The notes beneath the pieces are model-generated. The model saw only the letters and a program-made list of their open reading frames with translations. It was not told the origin of the DNA and did not search any database. Positions 34,990 to 44,146 of a stretch of DNA of 44,553 nt are shown in pieces. The position numbers were made by a program, and so were the translations under genes. The number at the start of each line of letters is the position of its first letter. The stretch's first letter is position 1. The DNA is from Haloquadratum sp. (GTDB lineage: Archaea > Halobacteriota > Halobacteria > Halobacteriales > Haloferacaceae), in NCBI GenBank assembly GCA_028275165.1, contig JAQCNF010000174.1, positions 1 to 44,553 on the forward strand, in the 5' to 3' direction.

Positions 34990-35658
34990 TAGCCTTGAAA
35001 CTTCCATAATGAGCGATAATGACTGTAAGGCTCCCTGTCAACACGAATTGCCAAGTATAACTCCAAATATGGCCGTCATAACCATTCCAACCCGACCCTG
35101 AGCGGAATGACCAAACCCAAATAATGTCGATGAAACAATAATCAGCACCCATATCGGAACATCGTATCCTTGCTGTATAGCGCCAATCATTGCCCCACGG
35201 AAAATTGCCTCCTCAAATACAGCAATCATCGGCAATACAACACAGACTAACAACCCCCATCCGCCTCGTGACTCGGGTGTTAATGCATGTCGCACCGCTG
35301 TTGTTTCAGCCATGTGTGGCTGATCAAGCAGGTGAGACACTGCCCTGTTTATACCCATGATACCAATTCCTGAACTGACGCCAATAGTAGCTGTATATAC
35401 TGTTGGGACAGTGATTCCAAACACTTCGACCGGAATCTGTGCCAGCTAGATACCGCCTGCGAGTAGTCCTGCAAACAGAGCCTGAGAGATTGCTGTGTTG
35501 ATTAATAGTCCTCGTGTTGAGCTCCCGGTCTGAAGATCGCTGGAGTGGTGATCGATTTCTCTATCCATATCGAGTTGGCGTGCAGAGGCGTGAGAGAGAA
35601 CCAATATTCCTGCAGTAATCAAAGATAAAAATCCGACAAATCGCGCCCATGTGGGCAT
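34990..35658 (-). pseudogene. CPBP family intramembrane metalloprotease, broken
   Basis: A CAAX-protease-like membrane protein gene with three lesions. A TAG at 35446-35448 interrupts the frame after ALFAGLLAGGI; the next codons continue LAQIPVEVFGITVP in the same frame. Near 35040-35050 a frameshift moves from MVMTAIFGVILG to a frame ending TGSLTVIIAHYG. After HYG the sequence runs into the hairpin end at 34967-34986, so the last part of the protein is lost. The catalytic motifs are still readable: EEAIFRGAMIG, FGFGHSAQG and IIAHYG. It begins 6 bp after the lonB stop on the same strand. Confidence 0.8.
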
Positions 35659-35664
35659 TGATAG

Positions 35665-37797
35665 CTATTGTGGCGACGGACTCGACGGGCTCACCGCGTC
35701 GTTTTGCGAGAGTGCTGAACCAGTAATGCTCTTGAGTCGAGCAACAAGCGAGTCTTTCTCAGGCTCGCCCTCAAGCGCAATGTCGAGCACCTCACTAATA
35801 TGTGAGACGGGAATGATCTCTACCATCTCTTCATATTCCTCCTCAATCATAACATCCTGTGAGTTTGCAGCTGGGATAATAATGCGTTCACAGCCGGATT
35901 TGGCTGCAGCCTCAATCTTGTGGGTCACACCACCTACTGGGAGGACATCTCCTCGAACTGACAGGCTGCCGGTCATTGCGAGTGATTGATCGACTCCGAC
36001 ATCTTCGAGCGCAGAAATGACTGCGGTTGCCACAGTAATTGATGCGGAATCTCCATCCACACCCTGTCCGCCTGTCTGGACGAACTGAATGTGAATATCC
36101 TTCTCAGAGATATTCTCGTCAGAGAACTTCTTGATGATTGCAGAGACATTCGAGACCGCTTCCTGTGCCATCTCCTTGAGTTGACCCGTTGCAATCACTT
36201 CACCGGGCCCCTGTGATGGTGTCACTTCTGCCATCACTGGAAGCATAATACCGGAGTCTTCGCCCATTACTGCTAAGCCGTTTACGCGGCCAGCTTGATA
36301 TCCATCTGATACTTGCAGTTCGTAGTCCTTGCGACGTTCGATATAATCATCAGCAAGTTGCTGCTCGATCGAACGACTTCGACCTTTTGCCTGTAACACG
36401 TGTTCGCGTGTCACAAAGTCGGCATCCCCTGCACGTGCGATGTCACCGGCAACGCGGACAAGACCACCGAGATTTCGCAACTCAAGAGTGAGATGACCCT
36501 TTCGACCTGCTCGGCGCCGAGATTCAAGGATGACTTCTTCGACTGCCTCAGCGCTGTACTCCGGCAGTCGACCATCTTTCGAAACTTCTTGAGCGACGAA
36601 ACGGGTATACTTCCGACGCATCTCTGCGGTATCCTCAATCGTATCGTCCATGTATACTTCGTATCCGTATCCCTTGATCCGGGAGCGGAGTGCAGGATGC
36701 ATATTCTCCATCGCATCCAAGTTCCCCGCAGCGATCATGATGAAATCAGTTGGGACAGCTTCGGTCTGAACCATCGCACCAGATGAGCGCTCTGATTGGC
36801 CTGTAATTGAGAACTCGCCCTCCTGAATTGCTGTCATCAGATGTTGCTGACTACGGATATCGAGCGTGTTAATCTCGTCAATGAACAAAACGCCTTTGTT
36901 GGCCTTGTGAATTGCACCTGGTTCAACGCGGTCATGACTTGGTGTTTCCATGCCACCAGACTGGAACGGATCGTGCCGCACATCACCGAGCAGTGCACCA
37001 GCGTGGGCGCCAGTCGCGTCTTCGAATGGCGCTGTCGTGGTATCTGCATTGTTTACAATGAGGTTTGGAATCATTGCATCGCCTCCGCGCGAGCCATAGC
37101 GGAAGGCAAGATAAATCACACCGGCAGCCAGGATGCCTAGCAGGATTTGTCCTGCAATAATCAATGAATATCCAAGCACGATGGCAATGATTATCCACAT
37201 CAAGAACGAGCGCATTTGATTTCGCTTCCGCGCTTCCTCCTTGTGGGCGTCGACAATCTGGTCACCCTTGCCAGCAGGCACCGTTCGCACTTTCGGATTG
37301 TTCCCATCATCCGGATTGTGATAGACGAGAACATCTTGGAGTTCTTCCTTTGGCAGGAGCTCTGACATTGCCTTCGCAAGCATTGACTTGCCCGTACCAG
37401 GCGAGCCAATCATCATCACATGGCGACGCTGCTTCGCTGCCTTCATGACTACATCTCGAGCGTGCTCTTGTCCGATGACTTGATCAACAAGCCGGTCGGG
37501 AACGTCAATTTCAGCCGTCGAGTCTATCTGTAGTCCGCCAAGGAGGTCGTCTTCATCGACATCTTCAGCGACTTCAGCATCAACTTCGACCTCGCTTCCG
37601 AGTTCCTCGATTGATCGATTCTCGGGGTCTTCACGACGGTCCGGAAGGCTGTCTGTCTCCGGTTTATCTGTTTCTGGTGATTCAACTGCATTCTCATCCG
37701 GGAACCCCCCACCATCAGGTGGCGCATCTGGCGTCTCGTTATTGACGCCATCCCCCGTTTCTTGGGGGCTCTCATCGGATTCCATATCATTACTCAT
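35665..37797 (-). CDS. lonB: ATP-dependent protease LonB (membrane-anchored, archaeal)
   Basis: Main energy-dependent protease of archaeal membranes. The 710 residues have a long acidic N-terminus (about 95 residues), Walker A GSPGTGKS at 131-138, two membrane segments at about 197-232 inserted within the AAA domain, Walker B VLFIDEINTL and the Lon catalytic dyad, Ser584 in GDSASIT and Lys627 in VTHKIEAA. The membrane insert is what sets LonB apart from bacterial Lon. The acidic leader and Pro/Ser-rich C-terminus are halophilic. The former partner CPBP gene is only 6 bp downstream. Confidence 0.96.
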   Translation of the reverse strand: MSNDMESDESPQETGDGVNNETPDAPPDGGGFPDENAVESPETDKPETDSLPDRREDPENRSIEELGSEVEVDAEVAEDVDEDDLLGGLQIDSTAEIDVPDRLVDQVIGQEHARDVVMKAAKQRRHVMMIGSPGTGKSMLAKAMSELLPKEELQDVLVYHNPDDGNNPKVRTVPAGKGDQIVDAHKEEARKRNQMRSFLMWIIIAIVLGYSLIIAGQILLGILAAGVIYLAFRYGSRGGDAMIPNLIVNNADTTTAPFEDATGAHAGALLGDVRHDPFQSGGMETPSHDRVEPGAIHKANKGVLFIDEINTLDIRSQQHLMTAIQEGEFSITGQSERSSGAMVQTEAVPTDFIMIAAGNLDAMENMHPALRSRIKGYGYEVYMDDTIEDTAEMRRKYTRFVAQEVSKDGRLPEYSAEAVEEVILESRRRAGRKGHLTLELRNLGGLVRVAGDIARAGDADFVTREHVLQAKGRSRSIEQQLADDYIERRKDYELQVSDGYQAGRVNGLAVMGEDSGIMLPVMAEVTPSQGPGEVIATGQLKEMAQEAVSNVSAIIKKFSDENISEKDIHIQFVQTGGQGVDGDSASITVATAVISALEDVGVDQSLAMTGSLSVRGDVLPVGGVTHKIEAAAKSGCERIIIPAANSQDVMIEEEYEEMVEIIPVSHISEVLDIALEGEPEKDSLVARLKSITGSALSQNDAVSPSSPSPQ

Positions 37798-37810
37798 AGA
37801 GGATTTCGCT

Positions 37811-37842
37811 ATATATTAACATGACCGGACGACTGATATACT
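37811..37842 (-). promoter_or_regulatory. Candidate lonB promoter elements
   Basis: Two TATA-like sequences are seen on the minus strand: GTTAATATAT at 37811-37820 (about 19 bp before the ATG) and AAGTATATC at 37835-37843 (about 42 bp before). The second would allow a leader of about 15 bases; the first is too close for a normal leaderless start. Confidence 0.35.
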
Positions 37843-37932
37843 TTCTCCCCCTTTAATCCATGCTAAAACGCTTATTTAGCGTATCAGAGCGCCTCTTAAC
37901 CGAATACCGGAATTATCCGGCGTCTCGGGTCC

Positions 37933-37939
37933 TTTATAA
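37933..37939 (+). promoter_or_regulatory. TATA box of nadM, predicted leaderless transcript
   Basis: TTTATAA centred 27 bp upstream of the ATG at 37963, the standard spacing for a transcript that begins at the start codon. In the lonB-nadM spacer there are also two inverted repeats: GCTAAA-7 nt-TTTAGC at 37862-37880 and CCGGA-4 nt-TCCGG at 37907-37920. Confidence 0.6.
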
Positions 37940-37962
37940 GCGATGACTCCCAGCAATAGCGT

Positions 37963-38508
37963 ATGCGGGCTTTTTACATCGGTCGATTTCAGCCATATCA
38001 CAGTGGTCATCATCAGATGGTCGGCGAAATTGCCACCGAGGTTGATGAACTGATCTTAGGGATTGGGTCGGCCGGTAATTCTCATACACCGAGAAATCCG
38101 TTTACTGCTGGTGAACGAATCATGATGGTCACGAAGTCACTTGCTGAGATTGACATCACCACATATGCCGTCCCCATAGAGGACTTAGACCGAAATTCAG
38201 TGTGGGTGAGCCACGTCAAGAGTATGTCACCATCGTTCGAAGTGGCGTACTCGAATAATCCACTCGTGATACAACTATTTTCAGAGGCTGGCGTAGAGGT
38301 ACGTCAATCACCAATGTTTAATCGGGACGTTCTCAAAGGAACCGAGTTACGTAACCGGATGACACAGAACGAAGCCTGGCGTGACTTGGTGCCGCAAGCT
38401 GTTGTCAATGTTATTGAAGAAATAAATGGAATTGAGCGGATTCAGCGACTGAGTGCGACCGATTTTCCTGATGAAAAGCCAAACACAGGTCATTCTGAAC
38501 GTAGCTAA
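37963..38508 (+). CDS. nadM: Nicotinamide-nucleotide adenylyltransferase
   Basis: Makes NAD+ from NMN and ATP. The 181 residues show the archaeal NadM nucleotidyltransferase motif GRFQPYHSGHHQM at the N-terminus, GIGSAGNSHTPRNPFTAGERI and the second ATP-binding motif DVLKGTELRNRM (ISSTxxR-type). A short Ser/Thr-rich C-terminal tail follows. It ends 3 bp before the next gene, so the two are in one operon. Confidence 0.95.
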   Translation: MRAFYIGRFQPYHSGHHQMVGEIATEVDELILGIGSAGNSHTPRNPFTAGERIMMVTKSLAEIDITTYAVPIEDLDRNSVWVSHVKSMSPSFEVAYSNNPLVIQLFSEAGVEVRQSPMFNRDVLKGTELRNRMTQNEAWRDLVPQAVVNVIEEINGIERIQRLSATDFPDEKPNTGHSERS

Positions 38509-38511
38509 TCT

Positions 38512-39282
38512 ATGTTAACACTCAGCTCTGACTTTGGTAGCCAGTATCCTGCAGCGATGAAAGGCGTCATACTACAACACTCAGATGCACGAGTCACCGA
38601 TGTCACTCACAGCCTTCCAAGACAGGATATTCGCGCCGGAGCCTTCTGGTGTCGTGAACTCCTGACGCAGTTTCCACCAGCAGTCCATGTTATCGTTGTT
38701 GACCCAGGTGTTGGCACTGATCGAGCAGCACTTGTCGTCCAGGCCGGATCACATATTCTTGTCGGTCCAGACAACGGTATTTTACCCCCGGTGGCCCGCA
38801 AGCTCACATCTACAGACGAACCCAAGCAGTACTACCGACTGACTGTCGAATCGCGTGCCTCAACGACATTTCATGGTCGTGATGTGTTTGCACCTGCAGC
38901 AGTGACAATTCATGAGCGTGGATTAGACCGTCTTGTTTCGACCCCATTTCTCACCCCAGTTGACACGGCATCACTTACTTCGCTACAACTCCCCGGATAT
39001 CAGGATAATGGGAATGAGTACACTGGGTCTGTAATTACTATCGATAACTTCGGCAACGTCATTACCTCAATCCCAGGGACTGCTGTCGACGCAGCCAGGA
39101 TATCGGTCAACGGCCAGTCGGTCCCATTTGTGCAGGCGTTTGCTGCGGTCAAGCCCGGAAGCGCACTCGTGACTACTGGAAGCCACGGGTATCTTGAGTG
39201 TGATGTGAATCAGGGTCGCGGAGAATGTTATTTTGATCTCTCAACAGGCGATACAGTCTCAATACGAACCGAAACCGAATAA
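38512..39282 (+). CDS. S-adenosyl-L-methionine hydroxide adenosyltransferase family protein
   Basis: Family formerly DUF62. Members split S-adenosylmethionine by hydroxide to adenosine and methionine, or carry out the related halogenation in a few bacteria. The 256 residues open LTLSSDFGSQYPAAMKGVI with the conserved Asp. They contain HVIVVDPGVGTD, LVGPDNGIL, TFHGRDVFAPAA with the active-site His/Arg region, and GSVITIDNFGNVITSI with the Asn-containing C-terminal loop. It follows nadM after 3 bp. The thermosome gene converges 22 bp after its stop. Confidence 0.9.
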   Translation: MLTLSSDFGSQYPAAMKGVILQHSDARVTDVTHSLPRQDIRAGAFWCRELLTQFPPAVHVIVVDPGVGTDRAALVVQAGSHILVGPDNGILPPVARKLTSTDEPKQYYRLTVESRASTTFHGRDVFAPAAVTIHERGLDRLVSTPFLTPVDTASLTSLQLPGYQDNGNEYTGSVITIDNFGNVITSIPGTAVDAARISVNGQSVPFVQAFAAVKPGSALVTTGSHGYLECDVNQGRGECYFDLSTGDTVSIRTETE

Positions 39283-39304
39283 AAATAAAGCGACAGATGT
39301 GCGC

Positions 39305-40870
39305 CTAATTGGCTGAGATTACGTCGTCGATCCGAGCAATCATCGTTGTTGCTTCGACAGCCGCGGTCACAGCTTCGTGTTTGACATCTGCTGGGTCAAA
39401 GACCTCTTCATCGATTGGATTCCCGACGTCACCGGTCTGTCCTGCAGCGACAAATCCAGCGACTCCCTCACTCTCGTATGTTGAGCGGAGTTCGACAAGT
39501 GCATCAATGGGGTCAAGACCAACGTTCTCTGCAAGCGTCCGCGGGAGAGCCTCAACAGCGTCAGCAAAAGCATCGACGGCAAGTTGTTGACGGCCCTCAA
39601 TACCGGCTGATTCTGATCGGATATGATCTGCAATCGCAATCTCTGTTGCACCAGCACCCGGGACAATTCCACCCTCAATTCCAGCCACAGTCACATCAAC
39701 GGCGTCATTGATAGCACGCTCAACTTCATCGATTACGTGATCAGTTCCGCCACGGATCAGTAGTGTCGCTGTTTTCGCCTCTGCACCACCCTCAATCACG
39801 GTGAGATTGTCTTCGCCAAACTGGCGGACTGATACCTCATCAGCACGGCCAAGATCGCTCGACTCGATATCTTCGACAGTTCCGAGTTGCGATGCACCAG
39901 TGGCACGTGCGACTGCATCTGCCTCATCACTTGAGAGATCGTCAAAGGCGATAATATCCTCACGAGCAAGATGGTCTGCAACTTGATCTGCAATACTTTC
40001 AGAGGAGAAGACGACATCAACACTTGCCGCAGAGAGATCGTCAGCGTACTCCTGTAGTTCGGCATCCTCGGCATCGACTGCGGCTTGTAATTGGTCGACT
40101 GAGGAGATGTTATACTCTGCATCGAAGTCCCCTTCTTGAATATCAAGCTCTGTGTTTAGGAGTGCAACAGACACATCTTCGGCTGCTGCAGACATCCGAT
40201 CAAGCGTGCGCTCGGCATCGACAGCAACGCCCTCGACGAGTTCTGTGCTTGCTGAGGAACTACCTGTCTGTGGCTGAATACGAATGTCTTCTCGATTAAA
40301 TGCGTCATTCGAGGCTTGGACTGTTTCTACAGCTTCGACCACAAGTGTGGCTAATCGGTCTGCAGTTACATCGCCTGTCCCCTTCCCTGTCATTGAGGAC
40401 TCAGCAACGCTTCTAAGAAGCTCAGTATCAGGTTCCTCATCCAACTGTTGTGCATCGATTGCTTCATGAGCGAGCTGTGCCGCTCTTCCGTACCCTTCGA
40501 CAACCGCTGTCGGATGCACACCGTCATCAAATAGGCTCTCGGATTCCTTTAGAAGCTCTCCAGTCAACACTGCAGCCGTTGTTGTGCCATCACCAACGGC
40601 TTCTTCCTGTGTTTCGGCCACCTCAACGATCATCTGTGCCGCTGGATGCTCAATGTCCATCTCGGAAAGTATGGTTGCTCCATCGTTCGTGATGACGACA
40701 TCGCCATCTGATCCAACGAGCATCTTATCCATCCCACGTGGCCCGAGTGTGGTTCGGACCGAGTCAGCAACTGCCTTTCCCGCTTGGACGTTCGAATCCT
40801 GTGCGTCCTCTCCACTCGTCCGTTCGCTATCCTCGACGAGTATCTGAAGCGGTTGTGTTCGTGTTGACAT
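39305..40870 (-). CDS. ths: Thermosome subunit (group II chaperonin)
   Basis: ATP-dependent protein-folding chaperone. The 521 residues have [17 protein letters not shown] near residue 36, [30 protein letters not shown] with the catalytic Asp, and [18 protein letters not shown] at the second ATP-binding stretch. It carries no C-terminal GGM-type repeat; it ends IDDVISAN. Haloarchaea have two or three paralogues, so I give no number. The upstream region carries two TATA-like elements. Confidence 0.95.
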   Translation of the reverse strand: MSTRTQPLQILVEDSERTSGEDAQDSNVQAGKAVADSVRTTLGPRGMDKMLVGSDGDVVITNDGATILSEMDIEHPAAQMIVEVAETQEEAVGDGTTTAAVLTGELLKESESLFDDGVHPTAVVEGYGRAAQLAHEAIDAQQLDEEPDTELLRSVAESSMTGKGTGDVTADRLATLVVEAVETVQASNDAFNREDIRIQPQTGSSSASTELVEGVAVDAERTLDRMSAAAEDVSVALLNTELDIQEGDFDAEYNISSVDQLQAAVDAEDAELQEYADDLSAASVDVVFSSESIADQVADHLAREDIIAFDDLSSDEADAVARATGASQLGTVEDIESSDLGRADEVSVRQFGEDNLTVIEGGAEAKTATLLIRGGTDHVIDEVERAINDAVDVTVAGIEGGIVPGAGATEIAIADHIRSESAGIEGRQQLAVDAFADAVEALPRTLAENVGLDPIDALVELRSTYESEGVAGFVAAGQTGDVGNPIDEEVFDPADVKHEAVTAAVEATTMIARIDDVISAN

Positions 40871-40905
40871 TATTAAGGAAACCTCATTTATACGATGCAG
40901 GCGGT

Positions 40906-40922
40906 TCTATAAGTAAATTTCG
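40906..40922 (-). promoter_or_regulatory. Candidate thermosome promoter with CGAAA element
   Basis: The minus strand has CGAAATTTACTTATAG, a TATA-like TTTACTTATA preceded by CGAAA. It is centred about 41 bp before the ATG. A CGAA element next to TATA has been described for haloarchaeal heat-responsive promoters, from memory; I mention it as an inference. A second AT-rich motif, TATAAATG, lies about 20 bp before the ATG. Confidence 0.4.
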
Positions 40923-40959
40923 GGTTTAGGAAATATCATATCACGTCGCTGTCTGGCGA

Positions 40960-41862
40960 TCAGCGCCAATCGTAGCAGGCAACCACTCGGTCAGCACGTG
41001 CGGAGCATCCATTTGGATTCCGTACTGATGATCGGTCTCGGACACGAGCGACAGCGCCGGATCGTATTCCATCACATAACCCAGCAAGCACATCTCGACC
41101 GGTAGCAATCCACGTCGTTGGCTGCATTTCTCCCGTGACAGTCGCTCGTAACGACGTGAGCGCATCTTGTCCTGGCGGTCTGATGGTCTCTTTTGCGGTC
41201 GTGAACCGCAGTCCATAATTTTTCATAAGCGTGTAAGCCAGCGCACGGTATTTCTCCCTACGATTCTGTTGTCGAATCCCACCATCAGTTTTGAACTCCG
41301 TTCTCACACCCATATTTGCTTCCCACGAAACAGTCTCTCCAACATTGTTAATCCGATGTGCCAGATCGATACCCTCACGTGCATCAAGATACTCATCGAA
41401 TCCGTCCAGCTCATTCAATATATCAGCCCGAAACGCAACGTTCCCCATGTTAAAAAGCGAGATTGACTTTTCTCCAATAACGGTTGATTCTGGTTCTGTC
41501 GTCGTCATACCAACGGGCAACGTTTGATGGATTGGTCCAGTTACGGCCACTGCCTCAGTTAATCCATCTATTACTGCTGTCTGCCACCCCGATTCAACAG
41601 CTAAGTCGTGATTGAGAAAGGCAATCGCATCACCAGTCGCCATATTAATCCCTGCGTTCAATGCAACGCCAGGAGTTCGTTCAGAAATTTCAAGCAGGAC
41701 AGCAACGTCATCTCGGTTTTGAACCATCCCCGTCGTTCCGTCTGCGGATGGGCCATTCACTACGATGACCTCGCATGCGGGGGCGTGGGCGGCGAGCGCA
41801 TCAAGACTCGTCGCCAGGTGATCCCGTCCATTCAGCGTTGGGATCACTACCGAGCATTTCAT
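40960..41862 (-). CDS. Family 2 glycosyltransferase
   Basis: 300 residues. The GT2 motifs are CSVVIPTLNGRDHL at the N-terminus, ACEVIVVNGPSADGT, and AFLNHDLAVESGW in the position of the DxD metal site (here Asn-His-Asp). FNMGNVAFRADILNELDGFDEYLDAREGIDLAHRI is the acceptor-side region. It has no membrane segment, so it is a soluble or peripheral enzyme. A methyltransferase gene lies 68 bp upstream on the same strand; together they may modify a surface glycan, but the substrate is unknown. Confidence 0.87.
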   Translation of the reverse strand: MKCSVVIPTLNGRDHLATSLDALAAHAPACEVIVVNGPSADGTTGMVQNRDDVAVLLEISERTPGVALNAGINMATGDAIAFLNHDLAVESGWQTAVIDGLTEAVAVTGPIHQTLPVGMTTTEPESTVIGEKSISLFNMGNVAFRADILNELDGFDEYLDAREGIDLAHRINNVGETVSWEANMGVRTEFKTDGGIRQQNRREKYRALAYTLMKNYGLRFTTAKETIRPPGQDALTSLRATVTGEMQPTTWIATGRDVLAGLCDGIRSGAVARVRDRSSVRNPNGCSARADRVVACYDWR

Positions 41863-41930
41863 ATCATATAATCGTAATGCGGATATTTAACTGCCACAGT
41901 TGAAGAGGCCCGTCTCAGCTCTCTGTGTGA

Positions 41931-42689
41931 TTAATCGTTTGCGGTAACTGTATCGTTCACCTGGTCAGCGATTGTCGCTGGGGTATTGACTATCGCAGCC
42001 CAATACGATACTGATGCAAGCTCTTCAGCGAAATCGTGCTCACCTAAAGTTCTGTCCACATCGCGGAAGCTCTGTGCGAGTCCATTCGGAATTTTTCGAT
42101 AAAATCCATACGGCAGCAGGAAGTCATGCGCGCTGTCAATCAATGATAACCCTGCTTGCTCAAGCAACTGTTCTACTTGTGTCTGCGAGTACAGCCGCGA
42201 CCCCATCGGTAGAAGCCAGTTGTACACGACGCGAGTGCTGCGTTCATTGAATGTATCAAAAAAAATAATATTGTTCGATACGCGCGCCATCTCGGTTAAG
42301 AACGTCGCGGGTGTATCAGCCAAATGAAAGAATCGCATCGCGAATACAGCGTCGAAGTAGTTATCAGGAAAAGGCAGGCGCGCTGCATCTCCCCGAAGCC
42401 AATCTATTTGTTCAGCAATACCCGTTTGCTTCGCTTTTTTCCGGCCCTCTGCAAGCATCGCCGCAGAGATATCAATCGCAGTTATGTTGGCTCCTCTGTT
42501 GGCCAACATGATTGTAAATCGGCCAGTCCCACAGGCAATCTCAAGAATATTTCGCCCATCAACCGGACCGAGCGCATCCAGTACCGCTCGCTTCTCACGA
42601 TCATCAATTAATTGTCCTCCACGTGAGAAGCGTTTTGAATCGTACGTTTGGGCCACTTCGTCGGCCTGATACCACTCTTTTCCTTTCAC
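41931..42689 (-). CDS. Class I SAM-dependent methyltransferase
   Basis: 252 residues. Motif I is ILEIACGTGRFTIML, motif II is NITAIDISAAMLAEGRKKA, then WLRGDAARLPFPDNYFDAVFAMRFFHL follows. The part from about 150 on (FFDTFNERSTRVVYNWLLP) is lineage-specific. The substrate cannot be named. It stands 68 bp before the GT2 gene, transcribed in the same direction. Confidence 0.9.
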   Translation of the reverse strand: MKGKEWYQADEVAQTYDSKRFSRGGQLIDDREKRAVLDALGPVDGRNILEIACGTGRFTIMLANRGANITAIDISAAMLAEGRKKAKQTGIAEQIDWLRGDAARLPFPDNYFDAVFAMRFFHLADTPATFLTEMARVSNNIIFFDTFNERSTRVVYNWLLPMGSRLYSQTQVEQLLEQAGLSLIDSAHDFLLPYGFYRKIPNGLAQSFRDVDRTLGEHDFAEELASVSYWAAIVNTPATIADQVNDTVTAND

Positions 42690-42786
42690 ACTAACATGTA
42701 GTGGTAACTCGTGGATTAAAATCGTACTGGAACACTGCCATAGCCACAGTCGAACTGGTCACGTGCGCGGTTGTTTCACTTTCATG

Positions 42787-42807
42787 CAAACAAATATAGG
42801 ATGTTTG
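42787..42807. promoter_or_regulatory. Inverted repeat upstream of the HTH gene
   Basis: CAAACA-9 nt-TGTTTG, a 21-bp dyad symmetric site about 58 bp before the ATG at 42865. It could be an operator for the HTH protein itself; no evidence beyond symmetry. Confidence 0.35.
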
Positions 42808-42864
42808 TGTAATATCGATTTATCCGTCCATAATCTTTAGTGCATTTGTGCTATAATATCAATT

Positions 42865-43143
42865 ATGAGCACCAGTCTCGCCGACCACGAGCTAACTGAC
42901 CAGCTCACTGAAGCAGAGTACACTGATCGGTTAAAATCACTTCCACCAAGCGCGAAGCTGATCGTGAAAGTGCTTGAATCAGATGCGCCTCAGTCACAGG
43001 GTGAACTCGTTGAATCATCGCTTCTTCCGGACCGCACGGTCCGGTATGCACTCAACCGGTTAGAGGAGTGCCAGCTTGTCGACTCCCGATACAGCTATCA
43101 GGACGCTCGCAAGCAAGTCTACTTTCTCACGAAGTCGAACTGA
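42865..43143 (+). CDS. Small MarR/TrmB-like winged-helix regulator
   Basis: 92 residues. The HTH is LPPSAKLIVKVLESDAPQSQ and then GELVESSLLPDRTVRYALNRLEECQLVDSRYSYQDARKQVYFLT, a typical winged helix of the short haloarchaeal type. Its stop is 14 bp before the MBL-fold gene start, so the two are probably cotranscribed. The ligand and targets are unknown. A symmetric site upstream may be the operator. Confidence 0.85.
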   Translation: MSTSLADHELTDQLTEAEYTDRLKSLPPSAKLIVKVLESDAPQSQGELVESSLLPDRTVRYALNRLEECQLVDSRYSYQDARKQVYFLTKSN

Positions 43144-43157
43144 TTCTATCACTCCTC

Positions 43158-43940
43158 ATGAGTCACATCAAACGTGTTCCAGTCGAAACGGGTGCGAGTC
43201 CAACTGGCACGACCAACGCATACGTGATTCGCGATGAGAATGAGTGTCTCCTTATCGATCCACCTGCTGAGGCGCCCACATTGACAGCTGCGATTGCCTC
43301 ACACTCGCATACGCACATTGTGGTGACACATGCACACCCAGACCACATTCAAGGGCTTACAAACTACGGACCGCTTGAACAAACGACAGTGTGGGGGCGA
43401 CAATGGCATACAGATGCGATCAAGACAGCAACTGGAATAACCCCTGAGAGGACATATAAGATTGGATCCTCTCTACCTGTCGCAGGGGCAACGGTTGTAT
43501 CACTCCCAGGTCATACACTTACTCACGTCGGATTTGCCGTCGATGGAACACTCATCTGTGGTGATCTCGCACGCAAGCACAGTAGCGTAGCGATTCGTTA
43601 TTCTGAAGGATCGATTCGCTCGTATCTTCTCACGCTCCGTCGCCTCATTGCAAACCCACCGACTCAGTTGGCCCCAGGACATGGTCCACCAATCGACGCT
43701 GTTCGCACTCGACTCAGGTCATTGTACATGCGTCGGAAAAAACGTGAGAGTCAAATTCTTGCACAATTGGACTCAGACCCGCAGTCGATCAACGAACTGG
43801 CGACAGCGGTTTATGATCGTCCACTGCATGGCGTACATGAGGAGGCCGTCGACACGACCCGCGCACATGTCGGGAAACTCGTCCGAGAAGACAAGGTGAT
43901 GCTCTCGGAGAGTAAGCAGATGGCCTGGATTCCAAGCTGA
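43158..43940 (+). CDS. Metallo-beta-lactamase-fold hydrolase (LACTB2/glyoxalase II-like)
   Basis: 260 residues from ATG 43158. The frame is open 30 codons further upstream but overlaps the regulator gene, so I took the later ATG. Metal motifs: VVTHAHPDHIQG (HxHxDH), LPGHTLTHVGF, LICGDLARK with the bridging Asp, and PGHGPP for the last His. A C-terminal winged-helix-like extension follows (residues about 190-250: RRKKRESQILAQLDSDPQSINEL...), as in LACTB2-like proteins. The substrate is open. Confidence 0.9.
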   Translation: MSHIKRVPVETGASPTGTTNAYVIRDENECLLIDPPAEAPTLTAAIASHSHTHIVVTHAHPDHIQGLTNYGPLEQTTVWGRQWHTDAIKTATGITPERTYKIGSSLPVAGATVVSLPGHTLTHVGFAVDGTLICGDLARKHSSVAIRYSEGSIRSYLLTLRRLIANPPTQLAPGHGPPIDAVRTRLRSLYMRRKKRESQILAQLDSDPQSINELATAVYDRPLHGVHEEAVDTTRAHVGKLVREDKVMLSESKQMAWIPS

Positions 43941-44146
43941 CAGCTATCGAAAAGGACAGAAACGATCCATCTCTACAGGGAACAAGGGAGAGTGCCTCGG
44001 GGCTTGACCCCAAAGTAGTTCACTCAATTCAACATCTTTGAGGTGGAGTCCTCTTCCGGCGAGCGAGTAGAGATGGGAGAAACCCGACAACCCATCAACA
44101 GACCCGTTGAATTCAACAACTAACAGTACTTTTATGAAAAAACGCG
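43941..44146. other. Spacer and left part of a mobile element
   Basis: GGGGCTTGACCCC at 43999-44011 forms a small stem around a TTGA centre. It is followed by AAAGTAGTTCACTCAATTCA and a gene-free stretch up to the TnpB start. The TTGAC motif is shared with other element ends. I find no coding frame here. Confidence 0.4.

Noticed and set aside
35651-37140. Several plus-strand open frames opposite lonB
   Set aside because: They are shadows of the long lonB reading frame; the LonB catalytic and Walker motifs are all on the minus strand.
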